Below, piece after piece: positions 1 through 7,180 of a stretch of DNA of 64,000 bases. The DNA is taken from assembly GCA_026196575.1 (NCBI GenBank), contig JAPHSX010000030.1, forward strand, positions 52,507-116,506, written 5' to 3'. The notes under the pieces are model-generated. The model was not told where the DNA came from, did no database searches, and saw nothing but the letters and a program-made list of their open reading frames with translations. Position 1 is the first letter of the stretch. Each line of letters opens with the position of its first letter. The position numbers and the translations under genes were made by a program. This DNA comes from Gammaproteobacteria bacterium. GTDB taxonomy: Bacteria; Pseudomonadota; Gammaproteobacteria; Thiohalomonadales; Thiohalomonadaceae.

Positions 1-175
1 CGTGCTCTCCCCGGTAGTCGGCATCATCGGTGCCATTCAGGCCACCGAGGTGCTGAAGGCGCTGCTCGGCATCGGCGAGACACTGGATGGACGCCTGCTG
101 CTGCTCGATGCCCTCACCATGGAGTGGCGCAGCATGAAACTGCGCAAGGATCCGGCCTGTAGTTGCCACCATTAA
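1..175 (+). CDS. MoeB/ThiF/HesA-family adenylyltransferase, C-terminal end only
   Basis: The 5' part lies outside the window; reading begins in frame at base 2. The visible 57 residues start VLSPVVGIIGAIQATEVLK, followed by a GRLLLLDALTMEWR stretch and DPACSCHH at the stop. This is the C-terminal signature of E1-like enzymes that adenylate the C-terminus of MoaD, ThiS or similar ubiquitin-fold sulfur carriers. The last Cys pair belongs to the zinc-binding region seen in MoeB relatives, but the first pair is not in view. A JAMM peptidase follows six bases later, which suggests a sulfur-carrier activation and processing pair. MoeB, ThiF and HesA cannot be told apart from this end. Confidence 0.85.
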   Translation, partial: VLSPVVGIIGAIQATEVLKALLGIGETLDGRLLLLDALTMEWRSMKLRKDPACSCHH

Positions 176-180
176 TCCGA

Positions 181-612
181 ATGCAAGCACGAGACATTAC
201 GACCATGCCCCCACTGACACTGCCCAGAACCCTGGTCACCCGCATCCTGGCACACGCCCAGCAGTCGCCCGAGGACGAGGTGTGCGGCCTGATCGGCGCG
301 CGCGACGGCGTACCCGAGGCGGTCTACCCCATCGCCAACGTCGCCGAGCTGCCGCAGAGTCTCTTCGTCATGGAGCCGGCGGCGCAGATCGAGGCGCTGC
401 GCCGGATGCGCCTCAGTGGCGAGGAGCTGTTTGGCATCTACCACTCTCACCCCCACGCCCCCGCCGAACCCTCGCGACGCGACCTGGCGGAGGCGGCCTA
501 TCCGCAGGCGCTCTATCTTATCGTCTCGCTCAATACCACGGGGGTGCTGGAGATGCAGGGTTTTCGCCTGCACGATGGCGAGGTCGAGCGGGTCGATCTG
601 GAGGTGGCGTAG
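181..612 (+). CDS. M67-family JAMM/MPN metallopeptidase
   Basis: About 143 residues. It has the complete JAMM signature: a Glu in EVCGLIGA near the N-terminus, then HSHPHAPAEPSRRD, which fits HxH-x7-S-x2-D with two zinc His, a Ser and an Asp. Bacterial proteins of this type (Mec+/CysO peptidase, RadC-unrelated MPN proteins) cleave the peptide or isopeptide bond after the di-glycine end of ubiquitin-like sulfur carriers. It sits immediately after the E1-like gene and was probably co-transcribed with it. No carrier gene is visible here. The start is uncertain: ATG 181 has no clear ribosome site, and ATG 205 (MPPLTLPRTLV) also fits the family. Confidence 0.85.
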   Translation: MQARDITTMPPLTLPRTLVTRILAHAQQSPEDEVCGLIGARDGVPEAVYPIANVAELPQSLFVMEPAAQIEALRRMRLSGEELFGIYHSHPHAPAEPSRRDLAEAAYPQALYLIVSLNTTGVLEMQGFRLHDGEVERVDLEVA

Positions 613-886
613 CAGGAATTGCTTGCACCGCCGTCGAAGCGGGTCAACCCGGATGTTTTATGAATACGGATGATCATCACGCCGTATATTGGTTGCACAG
701 TGGATTTTTTTTAGGAGCGGTGTAGTTATTCATACACACGACTTATGTCCATGGATGGACGGTATTCCGGCGCGCCAGTGAAAAAAATTCGCTGTGCCAT
801 CAAGAGACAAGCGAGGGCATTCGTAATTCATGAAACATCCGGGTTAGAATCCCCCACCGTATTGCATAACCATTCAGGAGAGTAGC

Positions 887-1171
887 GTGGCTGAAACAAT
901 TGATGAGTTGACCATCTCGTACACCGAGGACGGTGTGGAGACCACCAAGGAGCTGGACAAGGTGGTGCTGTCGAAGGGGGCGTGGTCCACCATCCTCTAC
1001 CGTTATCAGGACTGGGATCGGGCCAAGGAGGAGTACGGCAAGGATAAGTACACCATTCGTCGTTACCAGAAGCGCAACGGCGAGTATCAGCAGAAGTCCA
1101 AGTTCAATATCTCCAGCAGCGATCAGGCCAAGGCGATCATCGATGCCCTGCAGAAGTGGATCAACGACTAG
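887..1171 (+). CDS. Conserved-looking small protein of unknown function
   Basis: 94 residues, GTG start preceded by CAGGAGAG at good spacing. The product is highly charged and soluble, with an alternating pattern in the first half (TIDELTISYTEDGVE) and many Lys, Tyr and Asp residues. It has no signal peptide, membrane segment or cysteine. It stands alone between the JAMM gene (274 bp upstream) and the helix-turn-helix gene (66 bp downstream). I do not recognise the family. Codon usage and GC match the neighbours, and the strong ribosome site supports it being a real gene. Confidence 0.75.
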   Translation: MAETIDELTISYTEDGVETTKELDKVVLSKGAWSTILYRYQDWDRAKEEYGKDKYTIRRYQKRNGEYQQKSKFNISSSDQAKAIIDALQKWIND

Positions 1172-1237
1172 CAGCTGTTTTAACCCGCCGCTGGTTTTTC
1201 ACGACACCTGTTTCGCTCAATGACAAGGGAGGGTGAT

Positions 1238-1669
1238 ATGGGTCAGCATGTAACGGTATCGCGCGCCGCGCACCTGCTGGGGGTAAGTCGTCATGACCTG
1301 CAGCGCATGATCCGTAGTGGTGAGCTGCAGACCTTTGAAGGGGATGTGGATCTGGATGAGCTGCGCCAGCACTACCCGACCATGTCGCTGGACGAGAATC
1401 CGATGGTGGAGCGGGTCAAGCTGATCCGCGCCGCCGCCTTCGGCCGGCGCGTGAGTGAGACGGTGATGCCCGACACCGATGAACTGAATGTCAAGCTGCA
1501 CAAGCGGGATGTGGCGCTGGGGGTAGCCCAGGCGCAGCTGAAAAAATATCGGAGTTGCCTCGATGGCCTGGCGCAGTTGATGGCCGAGCTCAACCAGCAG
1601 GCCACCGCAGAGCAGAAAGAGATGATCGGCGTGCTCAACCGCTGGTTAGCGGAAAAGCTGAAATCCTGA
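1238..1669 (+). CDS. Helix-turn-helix/coiled-coil protein coupled to the ferredoxin reductase
   Basis: 143 residues. Residues about 6-40 (VSRAAHLLGVSRHDLQRMI) read as an excisionase/MerR-like winged helix-turn-helix that should bind DNA. The C-terminal half, from TDELNVKLHKRD onward, is a long amphipathic helix likely to form a coiled coil. I chose ATG 1238 because AGGGAGGG lies just upstream; an earlier ATG at 1220 would place that ribosome site inside the gene. The stop TGA is directly followed by the GTG of the 2Fe-2S reductase, so the two are almost certainly translated together. A regulator that senses or serves the Fe-S partner is an inference. Confidence 0.8.
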   Translation: MGQHVTVSRAAHLLGVSRHDLQRMIRSGELQTFEGDVDLDELRQHYPTMSLDENPMVERVKLIRAAAFGRRVSETVMPDTDELNVKLHKRDVALGVAQAQLKKYRSCLDGLAQLMAELNQQATAEQKEMIGVLNRWLAEKLKS

Positions 1670-2683
1670 GTGGGCGTCTACCGCATAAGGTTGTTACCCA
1701 GTGGCCATGAGTTCCAGGCTGCGGCCCAGGAGAACCTGTTGGATGCGGCACTGCGCTCCGGATTGAATGTCAATTTTTACTGCTCCAGCGGCAGTTGTGG
1801 CGAGTGTCGGGCACGGCTCATCGAGGGGGAGTTGGGGCCGCACGATTTTCACGACTACCATTTTAGCGAGGCGCAGAAGAGGCAGGGGCTGTTTCTACTC
1901 TGCACCGCCCACGCCGCCAGCGACCTGGTGGTCGAGGCGGGAGAGGCACGCTCTCCCCGCGATATCCCCCACCAATTCATCAAGGCCCGGCTCGGCAGGG
2001 TAGAGCGCGTGGGTGAGCAGCTGCTTATCGTGCAGCTGCGTACCCCGCGCAGTAGTCCGTTGCGGTTTTTTGCCGGGCAACACGTCGCGCTCTCCATCCC
2101 CGGTGTTGGCGGCATCGATTGCAGCATTGCCAGTTGCCCCTGTAACGGCCGCCTACTGCAATTTCACATCCCCCGCCAACCGGATAACCCCTTCGTGGCG
2201 CACCTCTTTTCCGGCTTGCGCCACGGTAGCGAGGTGGAGGTAGCGGGGCCCTTTGGTGAGATGACGCTGGATAACGACTCGACGCGCCCCCTGTTGCTGG
2301 TGGCCCAGGATCACGAGCTGGCGACGATGAAGAGTCTGGCCGAGCACGCCATCAACCTTGACTTGCCACAACCGGTACGGCTGATCTGGCTGGCACGCGA
2401 GGGGCGACACTATCTGGAGAATCTGTGCCGCTCGTGGAGCGAGGCGCTGGACGATTACCACTTTTATCCGCTGGTGTATGCGGCGGGGGCGTCGGAGGCG
2501 GCGCAGGTGACCCAGCTTATGGCGGTTATCGGCAGCGAGATAGCCGCACCGGGTGAGTGGGATATCTACTGGGCGGGCTCCAGCGGTTTTAACCAGATCC
2601 TCTATCCGCAGCTGCTCGCCGCGGGCGCCGATGAGCGGCGGCTCTTTTCGCCACGCCGCCGTGCCATCGGGCGCATGGTTTAA
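1670..2683 (+). CDS. 2Fe-2S ferredoxin fused to a divergent FNR-like reductase
   Basis: 337 residues. Residues 1-90 form a plant-type ferredoxin with cluster ligands C38, C43, C46 and C78 (YCSSGSCGECRA, LLCTAHA). Residues about 100-330 have the layout of a ferredoxin-NADP reductase, as in class IB/IC oxygenase reductases and CDP-6-deoxy-glucoseen reductase. The usual flavin motif RxYS is replaced by DCSIAS, and the glycine-rich GGTGxAP nucleotide loop by VAQDHELATMKS. The fold is therefore recognisable but flavin and NAD(P)H binding are doubtful. GTG start abuts the stop of the helix-turn-helix gene. Likely cytosolic. The electron donor and acceptor are unknown. Confidence 0.85.
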   Translation: MGVYRIRLLPSGHEFQAAAQENLLDAALRSGLNVNFYCSSGSCGECRARLIEGELGPHDFHDYHFSEAQKRQGLFLLCTAHAASDLVVEAGEARSPRDIPHQFIKARLGRVERVGEQLLIVQLRTPRSSPLRFFAGQHVALSIPGVGGIDCSIASCPCNGRLLQFHIPRQPDNPFVAHLFSGLRHGSEVEVAGPFGEMTLDNDSTRPLLLVAQDHELATMKSLAEHAINLDLPQPVRLIWLAREGRHYLENLCRSWSEALDDYHFYPLVYAAGASEAAQVTQLMAVIGSEIAAPGEWDIYWAGSSGFNQILYPQLLAAGADERRLFSPRRRAIGRMV

Positions 2684-2758
2684 CAGGGAGGGCGTGCGGG
2701 GGTATATTGTCCTCTCGTACAGAACTCTGTGAGCCGAAAAAAAACAGCGGGGGATGTC

Positions 2759-2989
2759 ATGCTACAGGCTATTGATCCAATTGTTCTTAATTTTCTCTAC
2801 GCCGCCATGGGCGGCTTCATGACCCTCTTCTTTATGTGGCTGGGGTGCAAGATCTTTAATCACATCGTCTGCTTCAATATCAGCGAGGAGTTGCGCAACG
2901 GCAACGTGGCGGTGGGGTTGATGATTATGGGGATCTTCATCGGTATCGGGGTGGCCCAGGGGCTGGTGATAGGGCTTGGTCTGAACTGA
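2759..2989 (+). CDS. DUF350 (UPF0719) small inner-membrane protein
   Basis: 76 residues with two hydrophobic segments, roughly residues 6-27 and 50-72. The second contains the Gly/Ile-rich GIFIGIGVAQGLVIGLGLN typical of DUF350 subunits. Family members normally carry two or more such units; this is the short form. The start ATG is preceded by CGGGGGATG; an upstream in-frame GTG at 2729 is less convincing. The stop overlaps the ATG of the lytic transglycosylase, so the genes are translationally coupled. Function of the family is not established. Confidence 0.8.
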   Translation: MLQAIDPIVLNFLYAAMGGFMTLFFMWLGCKIFNHIVCFNISEELRNGNVAVGLMIMGIFIGIGVAQGLVIGLGLN

Positions 2990-3597
2990 TGTGCCACCGG
3001 TGGCCCGCACTCTTATTGCTCCTGCTGGCTGCCCCGTTGTGGGGCGGCGAGTTGCCGGTTCACGAGGGGAACTGGAGCGATGAGTATGACCACTACTTCA
3101 GGAAATATACCAAGCGCTATTTTGGCCCCTACTACGACTGGCGCTGGTTCAAATCGCAGGCCATCGTCGAGTCCAACCTGCAACCCGGGGTGAGGAGCCC
3201 GCGCGGGGCGGTCGGAGTGATGCAGCTCCTCCCCAGCACCTTTGATGAGATCAAGAAACGTCATCCCCATTTTGTGAGTGTGGAGGAGCCGCGCTGGAAT
3301 ATCGCCGCCGGCATCTACTACGACCGCACCCTCTATCGCAAGTGGGAGCTGCCCTCGGAGCAGGATCGCCTCTATCTGTCGCTGGCCAGCTATAACGCCG
3401 GTTATGTGCGCATGCGCCGTGCCTACCGGCGAACCGCGCCGCCGGTAGAGTCATGGGAACAGGTCGAACCGCAGGCGCCGCTGGAGACACGTGACTATGT
3501 GCAGCGCATCCGTGCCCTGATGGATGCCGAGGCGCCAAAACAGCGCAGTCCCCTGCGTGGCGTGGCCCGATTGCTGGGTGAGCGGGAGGTGTTGTAG
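2989..3597 (+). CDS. Periplasmic lytic murein transglycosylase, SLT/GH23 domain
   Basis: 202 residues. A short signal peptide (ALLLLLLAAPLWGG) is followed by an SLT domain. The catalytic Glu is E61 in SQAIVESNLQP, and the domain has the expected GAVGVMQLLPSTF and SLASYNAGYVR motifs. The enzyme cleaves the MurNAc-GlcNAc bond in peptidoglycan with formation of a 1,6-anhydro end. It resembles the C-terminal half of MltF, without the solute-binding domain. It overlaps the DUF350 gene by one base, so it probably belongs to an envelope operon with it. The gene converges on the Sel1/SH3 protein, with an 8-bp hairpin around 3611-3632 between them. Confidence 0.9.
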   Translation: MCHRWPALLLLLLAAPLWGGELPVHEGNWSDEYDHYFRKYTKRYFGPYYDWRWFKSQAIVESNLQPGVRSPRGAVGVMQLLPSTFDEIKKRHPHFVSVEEPRWNIAAGIYYDRTLYRKWELPSEQDRLYLSLASYNAGYVRMRRAYRRTAPPVESWEQVEPQAPLETRDYVQRIRALMDAEAPKQRSPLRGVARLLGEREVL

Positions 3598-3618
3598 GGG
3601 ATCTCCTGCGCTCACCAC

Positions 3619-4644
3619 TCAGGGGGTGGTGAGGATTTCCCTGCCCACAAGGCTGTCGTGGATCCAGCCGGTGCGGCTCTTGCCCTGCAGCCCCACCAGC
3701 AACCAGCGCCCCTTGCGTCGTAACGGCAGTAGCACGGCGCCCTGCTCCAGCGTGGTGACTACTGGATGGTCGGTGCCGGGGCCGCGGCGCACATTGGCCT
3801 TGGCGCTCTGCACTGCGGCGGGTGAGGTGATCTCCTGCTGCCGCCCCTCGCTGATCAGCTCCTGCATCAATTTCAGTGCCGCGCCGTCGCCCTCGGCGAT
3901 CAGGGTGCGCAGCAGCAGACGCGCATCCTCGTGTCCGTCACGGGCGGCCCGGTGGTAGTAGTGGACGGCCAGCGCCGTGTCGCGGCGCACCGCCCCCTCG
4001 CCCAGGCCGTACAGCATGCCCAGGGCAAAGGTGGCATCGATATGGCCCTGACTTGAGGCACGCCCCCACCAGTCGCTCGCTTTCTCGTCATTAATCGCCA
4101 GACCGTAACCGTTGTGGTACATCCAGCCGATACCGTACTGGGCGTTCGCATCCCCCTCCTCGGCACGCGGTCGCCACAGATAGTAGGCCTCGGCAAAGTT
4201 GCCCTGCTGAATGGCTGAGGCGATCTCCGCTATCCACGGCGCCCTCTGCGCGGGTGGCTGAGGCGGTTGCCCATCGGTATCAGCGCCACTCTGGAGGGCA
4301 TCCACCCGCACCGCCGCCCCCTCTTCGCGTGAAGGTGTTGTGATCGCATCGACCTCCGTGGCCGGTTGCTCGGTCTCTGCGCGGGTGGTGGCGTCTGTTT
4401 CAAGCCTGTTTGTCGGGGGGATCTCATGGTGATCCGCCCCCGCCTCTGGCGCCGGTTCTGGTTCTGGCGGGGCGATATCGGCTGGCAAGGGTGCCGCCGC
4501 CTCGGCGGCAGGGACCATGGGCGGATAGGGGTAGTAGTAGGGGGTCGGGGGGTAGCCCGACCAGTAGGGCGGGGGCGCGGCAACACCTGTCAGCGGCAAC
4601 GGTATCAGCAGCAAAATGGCGAGGCGGACGAGTCGGCGGGACAT
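3619..4644 (-). CDS. Exported Sel1-repeat protein with C-terminal bacterial SH3 domain
   Basis: 341 residues. A signal peptide (MSRRLVRLAILLLIPL) is followed by a Pro/Tyr-rich segment and a long Ala/Glu/Pro linker. Then come two to three Sel1-like helical repeats, recognisable from GIGWMYHNGYG and ALGMLYGLGEG. The C-terminal 60 residues form an SH3b domain (ANVRRGPGTDHPVV, TGWIHDSLVG). Such proteins act in the periplasm as scaffolds that bind partners or cell wall; the partner is unknown. The start is placed at 4644, after an AGAGAA site, because upstream in-frame codons would run into the terminator of the sulfur-globule-like gene. Confidence 0.85.
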   Translation of the reverse strand: MSRRLVRLAILLLIPLPLTGVAAPPPYWSGYPPTPYYYPYPPMVPAAEAAAPLPADIAPPEPEPAPEAGADHHEIPPTNRLETDATTRAETEQPATEVDAITTPSREEGAAVRVDALQSGADTDGQPPQPPAQRAPWIAEIASAIQQGNFAEAYYLWRPRAEEGDANAQYGIGWMYHNGYGLAINDEKASDWWGRASSQGHIDATFALGMLYGLGEGAVRRDTALAVHYYHRAARDGHEDARLLLRTLIAEGDGAALKLMQELISEGRQQEITSPAAVQSAKANVRRGPGTDHPVVTTLEQGAVLLPLRRKGRWLLVGLQGKSRTGWIHDSLVGREILTTP

Positions 4645-4725
4645 AACGTTCTCTGGCGACGGGATGGTAGAGGGTAGCGCAACTGGTGTATTGGCGACAA
4701 ACGCCGGCGTAATTTCGGCGCCATG

Positions 4726-4760
4726 AAAAAGGCCCGTGCAGTTGCCTGCACGGGCCTTTT
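4726..4760 (-). terminator. Rho-independent terminator of the sulfur-globule-like gene
   Basis: Near-perfect hairpin with 13-14 bp arms (AAAAGGCCCGTGCA) and a short loop. On the minus strand a run of five T follows the stem. It lies 21 bp beyond the stop of the sulfur-globule-like gene and separates it from the Sel1/SH3 gene. Confidence 0.9.
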
Positions 4761-4781
4761 GTCGGAGCAAGTAAGGAGAGC

Positions 4782-5318
4782 TTACTTGTTACGCTGCTCC
4801 ATCATGGCGCGCTGCTGTTCCATCGCCTTCTTTTGCGCTTCCATCATGGCGGTACGTTGCTGTTCCATCTGCTTTTGCATCTCGGCGTAGTACTTCTGCT
4901 GCTGTTCCATGGCCGCTTGCTGAGCCTTCATCTGCTCTTCGGTGGGGGCAGCCGGGGCGTAGCCGTAGGCAGGGGCGCCATAGGCGGGTGCGCCGTAAGG
5001 AGCGTAGCCGTTATACCCGTTATAACCATTGTTGCCATTGAAACCGTTATAGCCGTTGTAGCCGTTGTAACCGTTACCGGCGGCGTTACCGCTGCCGTTG
5101 CCACGGGCTGAGCTGCTCATGCTGAAATCGAAGGCACCGTCGGTGTTGCCTGCGCCGTTACCCCAGCCATTGCCGTTACCGTTGCTCCAGCCGTTGTTGT
5201 TGCCATTGCCCCAGCCATTGTTGCCCCAACCGTTGTTGTTGTTGAAGGGACCCCACCAGGCGTTGGCAGCGGTGGCGGTGAACAGGGCGGCGGCGGCGAT
5301 GATTACTCTGATTTTCAT
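4782..5318 (-). CDS. Sulfur-globule-protein-like exported Asn/Gly/Tyr-rich repeat protein
   Basis: 178 residues. A clean signal peptide ends near ANA, and the mature protein starts WWGPFNNNNGWG. Residues about 20-60 are Asn/Gly/Trp repeats, 80-110 are NGYNGYNGY repeats, then come APYGAPAYGAPAYG repeats. The last 50 residues are a Gln/Met/Glu-rich helix (MEQQQKYYAEMQKQMEQQ). The start and the aromatic Gly/Asn repeats resemble the structural proteins that coat periplasmic sulfur globules in purple sulfur bacteria. The charged C-terminal coiled coil is less typical. A strong promoter and a strong terminator show a single-gene transcript. The assignment rests on composition, so a generic repeat protein is possible. 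Confidence 0.75.
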   Translation of the reverse strand: MKIRVIIAAAALFTATAANAWWGPFNNNNGWGNNGWGNGNNNGWSNGNGNGWGNGAGNTDGAFDFSMSSSARGNGSGNAAGNGYNGYNGYNGFNGNNGYNGYNGYAPYGAPAYGAPAYGYAPAAPTEEQMKAQQAAMEQQQKYYAEMQKQMEQQRTAMMEAQKKAMEQQRAMMEQRNK

Positions 5319-5430
5319 TGTTTGATACTCCGTTACGTAGGTTTAATTTAAGTTGTGCAACCTGGAACAGTAAGCAGGAGATGCGAATATGGTGATCGCG
5401 ACACTCCCCCCTTTGTCACTGTGTTTCATG

Positions 5431-5459
5431 AGTTTATTAGTATGTTCTAATTTTGTCAA
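5431..5459 (-). promoter_or_regulatory. Sigma-70-type promoter of the sulfur-globule-like gene
   Basis: On the minus strand, a consensus -35 TTGACA (5459-5454) is separated by exactly 17 bp from TAAACT (5436-5431). The start of transcription would fall near 5424, leaving a 5' leader of about 105 nt before the ATG. This is the best promoter match I saw in the window. Confidence 0.7.
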
Positions 5460-5491
5460 CTACCTTTTCTTCCTGTTGCCCCTGGGTTATC

Positions 5492-5500
5492 TGCTAGACT
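5492..5500 (+). promoter_or_regulatory. Possible extended -10 promoter for ppnP
   Basis: TGCTAGACT fits an extended -10 element (TGn followed by TAGACT) about 80 bp ahead of the ppnP start. No good -35 is present at 16-18 bp. It would fire divergently from the sulfur-globule promoter. Confidence 0.35.
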
Positions 5501-5579
5501 GCCGCCGGTTTTTGCCGGATCGCCCTGCGCAGCATGGGCGACGCATCCCTCTCAATGCCATGTATATAAGGAGAACCCC

Positions 5580-5861
5580 ATGTTTGATACCAATGAATAT
5601 TTTGATGGCAAGGTGAAGTCCATCGCCTTCAGTGTCGGCGCTGAGGCCGCCACTATCGGCGTCATGGCCGCCGGTGAGTATGAGTTTGGCACTAGCCAGC
5701 AGGAGACCATGCAGGTGATTAGTGGCGGACTCACCATCAAGCTTCCCGGTGACAACGAGTGGCGGCGCTTTGGCCCCGGCGAGCAGTTTGTCGTGGAGGC
5801 CGATCAGAAATTTGGTGTGCGGGTGGAGGAGGATAGCTCCTACCTCTGTATCTACCGCTAA
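5580..5861 (+). CDS. ppnP: Pyrimidine/purine nucleoside phosphorylase PpnP (DUF1255)
   Basis: 93 residues, the usual family length, with a single small cupin barrel. The conserved start ([17 protein letters not shown]) and the [18 protein letters not shown] and [11 protein letters not shown] motifs match E. coli YaiE/PpnP. The enzyme splits nucleosides with phosphate to give the base and ribose-1-phosphate in the cytosol. ATAAGGAGA is at ideal distance from the ATG. It appears to be monocistronic. An imperfect hairpin lies just beyond the stop. Confidence 0.95.
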   Translation: MFDTNEYFDGKVKSIAFSVGAEAATIGVMAAGEYEFGTSQQETMQVISGGLTIKLPGDNEWRRFGPGEQFVVEADQKFGVRVEEDSSYLCIYR

Positions 5862-5873
5862 ACCGTGGCCATG

Positions 5874-5921
5874 GGAGACGGTTCGGCAGCCCGGTTTTTT
5901 ACCAGGCTGCTGAACGTCTCC
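5874..5921. repeat. Imperfect inverted repeat downstream of ppnP
   Basis: The arms GGAGACGGTTCGGCAGCC and GGCTGCTGAACGTCTCC pair with a bulge and one mismatch. A run of six T lies in the loop rather than after the stem. It could fold in RNA and slow or end transcription, but it is not a standard intrinsic terminator. Confidence 0.5.
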
Positions 5922-6255
5922 GGGTAAATATCCTCGCGCCGGTCTACACAGGAATCCACATAATACAACGCCCCGGCAAATTCGAGTCTGCGCGGTCTGA
6001 CCATGCAATAAAACCTGGATCAGATCATGAAAAAGCAAGCGGAAAGCCCCGTGCTTCTGCTGCATTTCATCGCTTTGTTCCGTACGAATGGAATACTGGT
6101 GGCTGCGCAACTCGACAAGAAAGCTATCCAGCTCATCGCGATACTGCGAAGTTATCTCCTCAAGGTGTCCCTCTGTGGTAATCGAAAAGCTGAGTATCTA
6201 CGAGGCCCAGGCAGAAGGAAGCGCAAAATGCCCCTAACAACAAATTCAACAAGGA

Positions 6256-6315
6256 CATACCTCCGTGGCGCGCATTTTGTGCAAATTCGCACAAAATACA
6301 CGCCACTACGGTATG
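6256..6315. repeat. Long palindrome with 27-bp arms
   Basis: Two arms of about 27 bp face each other across a 6-bp centre. They share cataccNNNgtggcgNgNa followed by ttttgtgc, with about five mismatches. The core TTTTGTGCAAATTCGCACAAAA is itself almost symmetrical. The differences between the arms are mostly transitions or a three-base block, which suggests an old element or a large operator. No gene next to it explains it. Confidence 0.7.
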
Positions 6316-6642
6316 CCTTATGTGAAACGTTATGACTAAAATCCGCGAGATTCTCTCCAGTGTTTAACTGCACCGGACTCAGGTGTAGATAGGTATATAG
6401 ATGGTGAAGTAAGGGCCGATGCTGCCACATACTAAGCGGCGGCCGGGGGAGCCGTCGATTGATATCCCTCTCATCAATAAATGTGATTGGCTGATGCCAG
6501 AGCAATATACTATGGTATTGATACTATCACCACGCCCCATGCTGTAAATCGGCAATTTAGAGGAACAGGATGGAGGATACGCGGGGAGCGGCGTACTGTG
6601 CGCAGCCTTGTATGCGGAAGTGGTGAGTCAGAGGAGACCGCC

Positions 6643-6960
6643 ATGTCGATATCTACACATTCCCGTAGCACGGCCGCCCTCAGTTTCGAGTCCCTGAATT
6701 GGGTCGCCGCCGATGCGCTGGCGCGCGATCAAACCCAGAGTCATCGCTTACACGAGCCTGAGCACCGCACCAACTCCGCCGACCCCATGACGGGCGAGGA
6801 TATCGAAAATGTCACCACTCATCCATCACTGGTGGATGGTGACCTCACGCTCTATTTCGAAACAAAGGCGACCCGCAAGGCGTATCTGGATACGCCGGTC
6901 GATCATCCCAACCCACACTTGCCCTACCCGGCATCGGACACTGACGACCGTGGTGGCTGA
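6643..6960 (+). CDS. Small protein of unknown function
   Basis: 105 residues. I chose ATG 6643 because AGAGGAG lies seven bases upstream. The N-terminal half is Ser/Thr-rich (MSISTHSRSTAALSF) and the whole protein is hydrophilic and acidic. The C-terminal half contains DGDLTLYFETKATRKAYLD, which looks like one folded strand-helix unit, and ends in a Pro/Asp-rich tail. It has no signal peptide, membrane segment or cysteine. It lies between the gene-poor stretch and the DsrC-like gene, 220 bp from the latter. I do not recognise the family. Confidence 0.6.
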   Translation: MSISTHSRSTAALSFESLNWVAADALARDQTQSHRLHEPEHRTNSADPMTGEDIENVTTHPSLVDGDLTLYFETKATRKAYLDTPVDHPNPHLPYPASDTDDRGG

Positions 6961-7180
6961 GTCCGGTGGATTGGAGGAGAGACGACAGGCCCAGCAAGAT
7001 CGCCGTTTTGCTTGCTTGGGCAGCACGTTGGTGGCGCACCTTCGCCGGCATCCCCTTCTTCGGCGCGCCTGTCATGGGAAAAGGTCGAAGGTAAGTATTA
7101 CCAACTGACGGTGATGTTCATCGTACTCGACGGTTGGCCGGTACGATACGCCCCACCATTCACAAGAGGAGTGTCCGATC

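Larger units (their letters stand above)
5862..6642. other. Gene-poor stretch of about 780 bp
   Basis: No convincing gene is found here. The segment is lower in GC than its surroundings and carries two inverted repeats, annotated separately. On the minus strand between about 6170 and 6000 an open frame encodes a helical peptide containing HLEEITSQYRDELDSFL and GAFRLLFHDLIQVLL, then runs into sequence without protein character. It has no plausible start after the preceding stop codon and may be a remnant of a lost gene. The plus-strand frame starting at 6027 is interrupted in character by the palindrome and was not accepted. Confidence 0.5.

Noticed and set aside
820..850. TAGAAT as a -10 for the 94-residue protein gene
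   Set aside because: The -10 is reasonable but no -35 resembling TTGACA is found at 16-18 bp.
3611..3632. Hairpin CTCACCAC/GTGGTGAG as a terminator
   Set aside because: The stem is only 8 bp, overlaps the end of the Sel1 gene, and lacks a T run on either strand.
6027..6335. Plus-strand 102-codon open frame in the gene-poor zone
   Set aside because: Its second half is the palindrome, composition is not protein-like and no ribosome site is present.
6953..7108. Short plus-strand frame after the 105-residue gene (VAESGGLEERRQ start)
   Set aside because: Arg-rich with no folded pattern, no ribosome site of its own, and not needed to explain the region.
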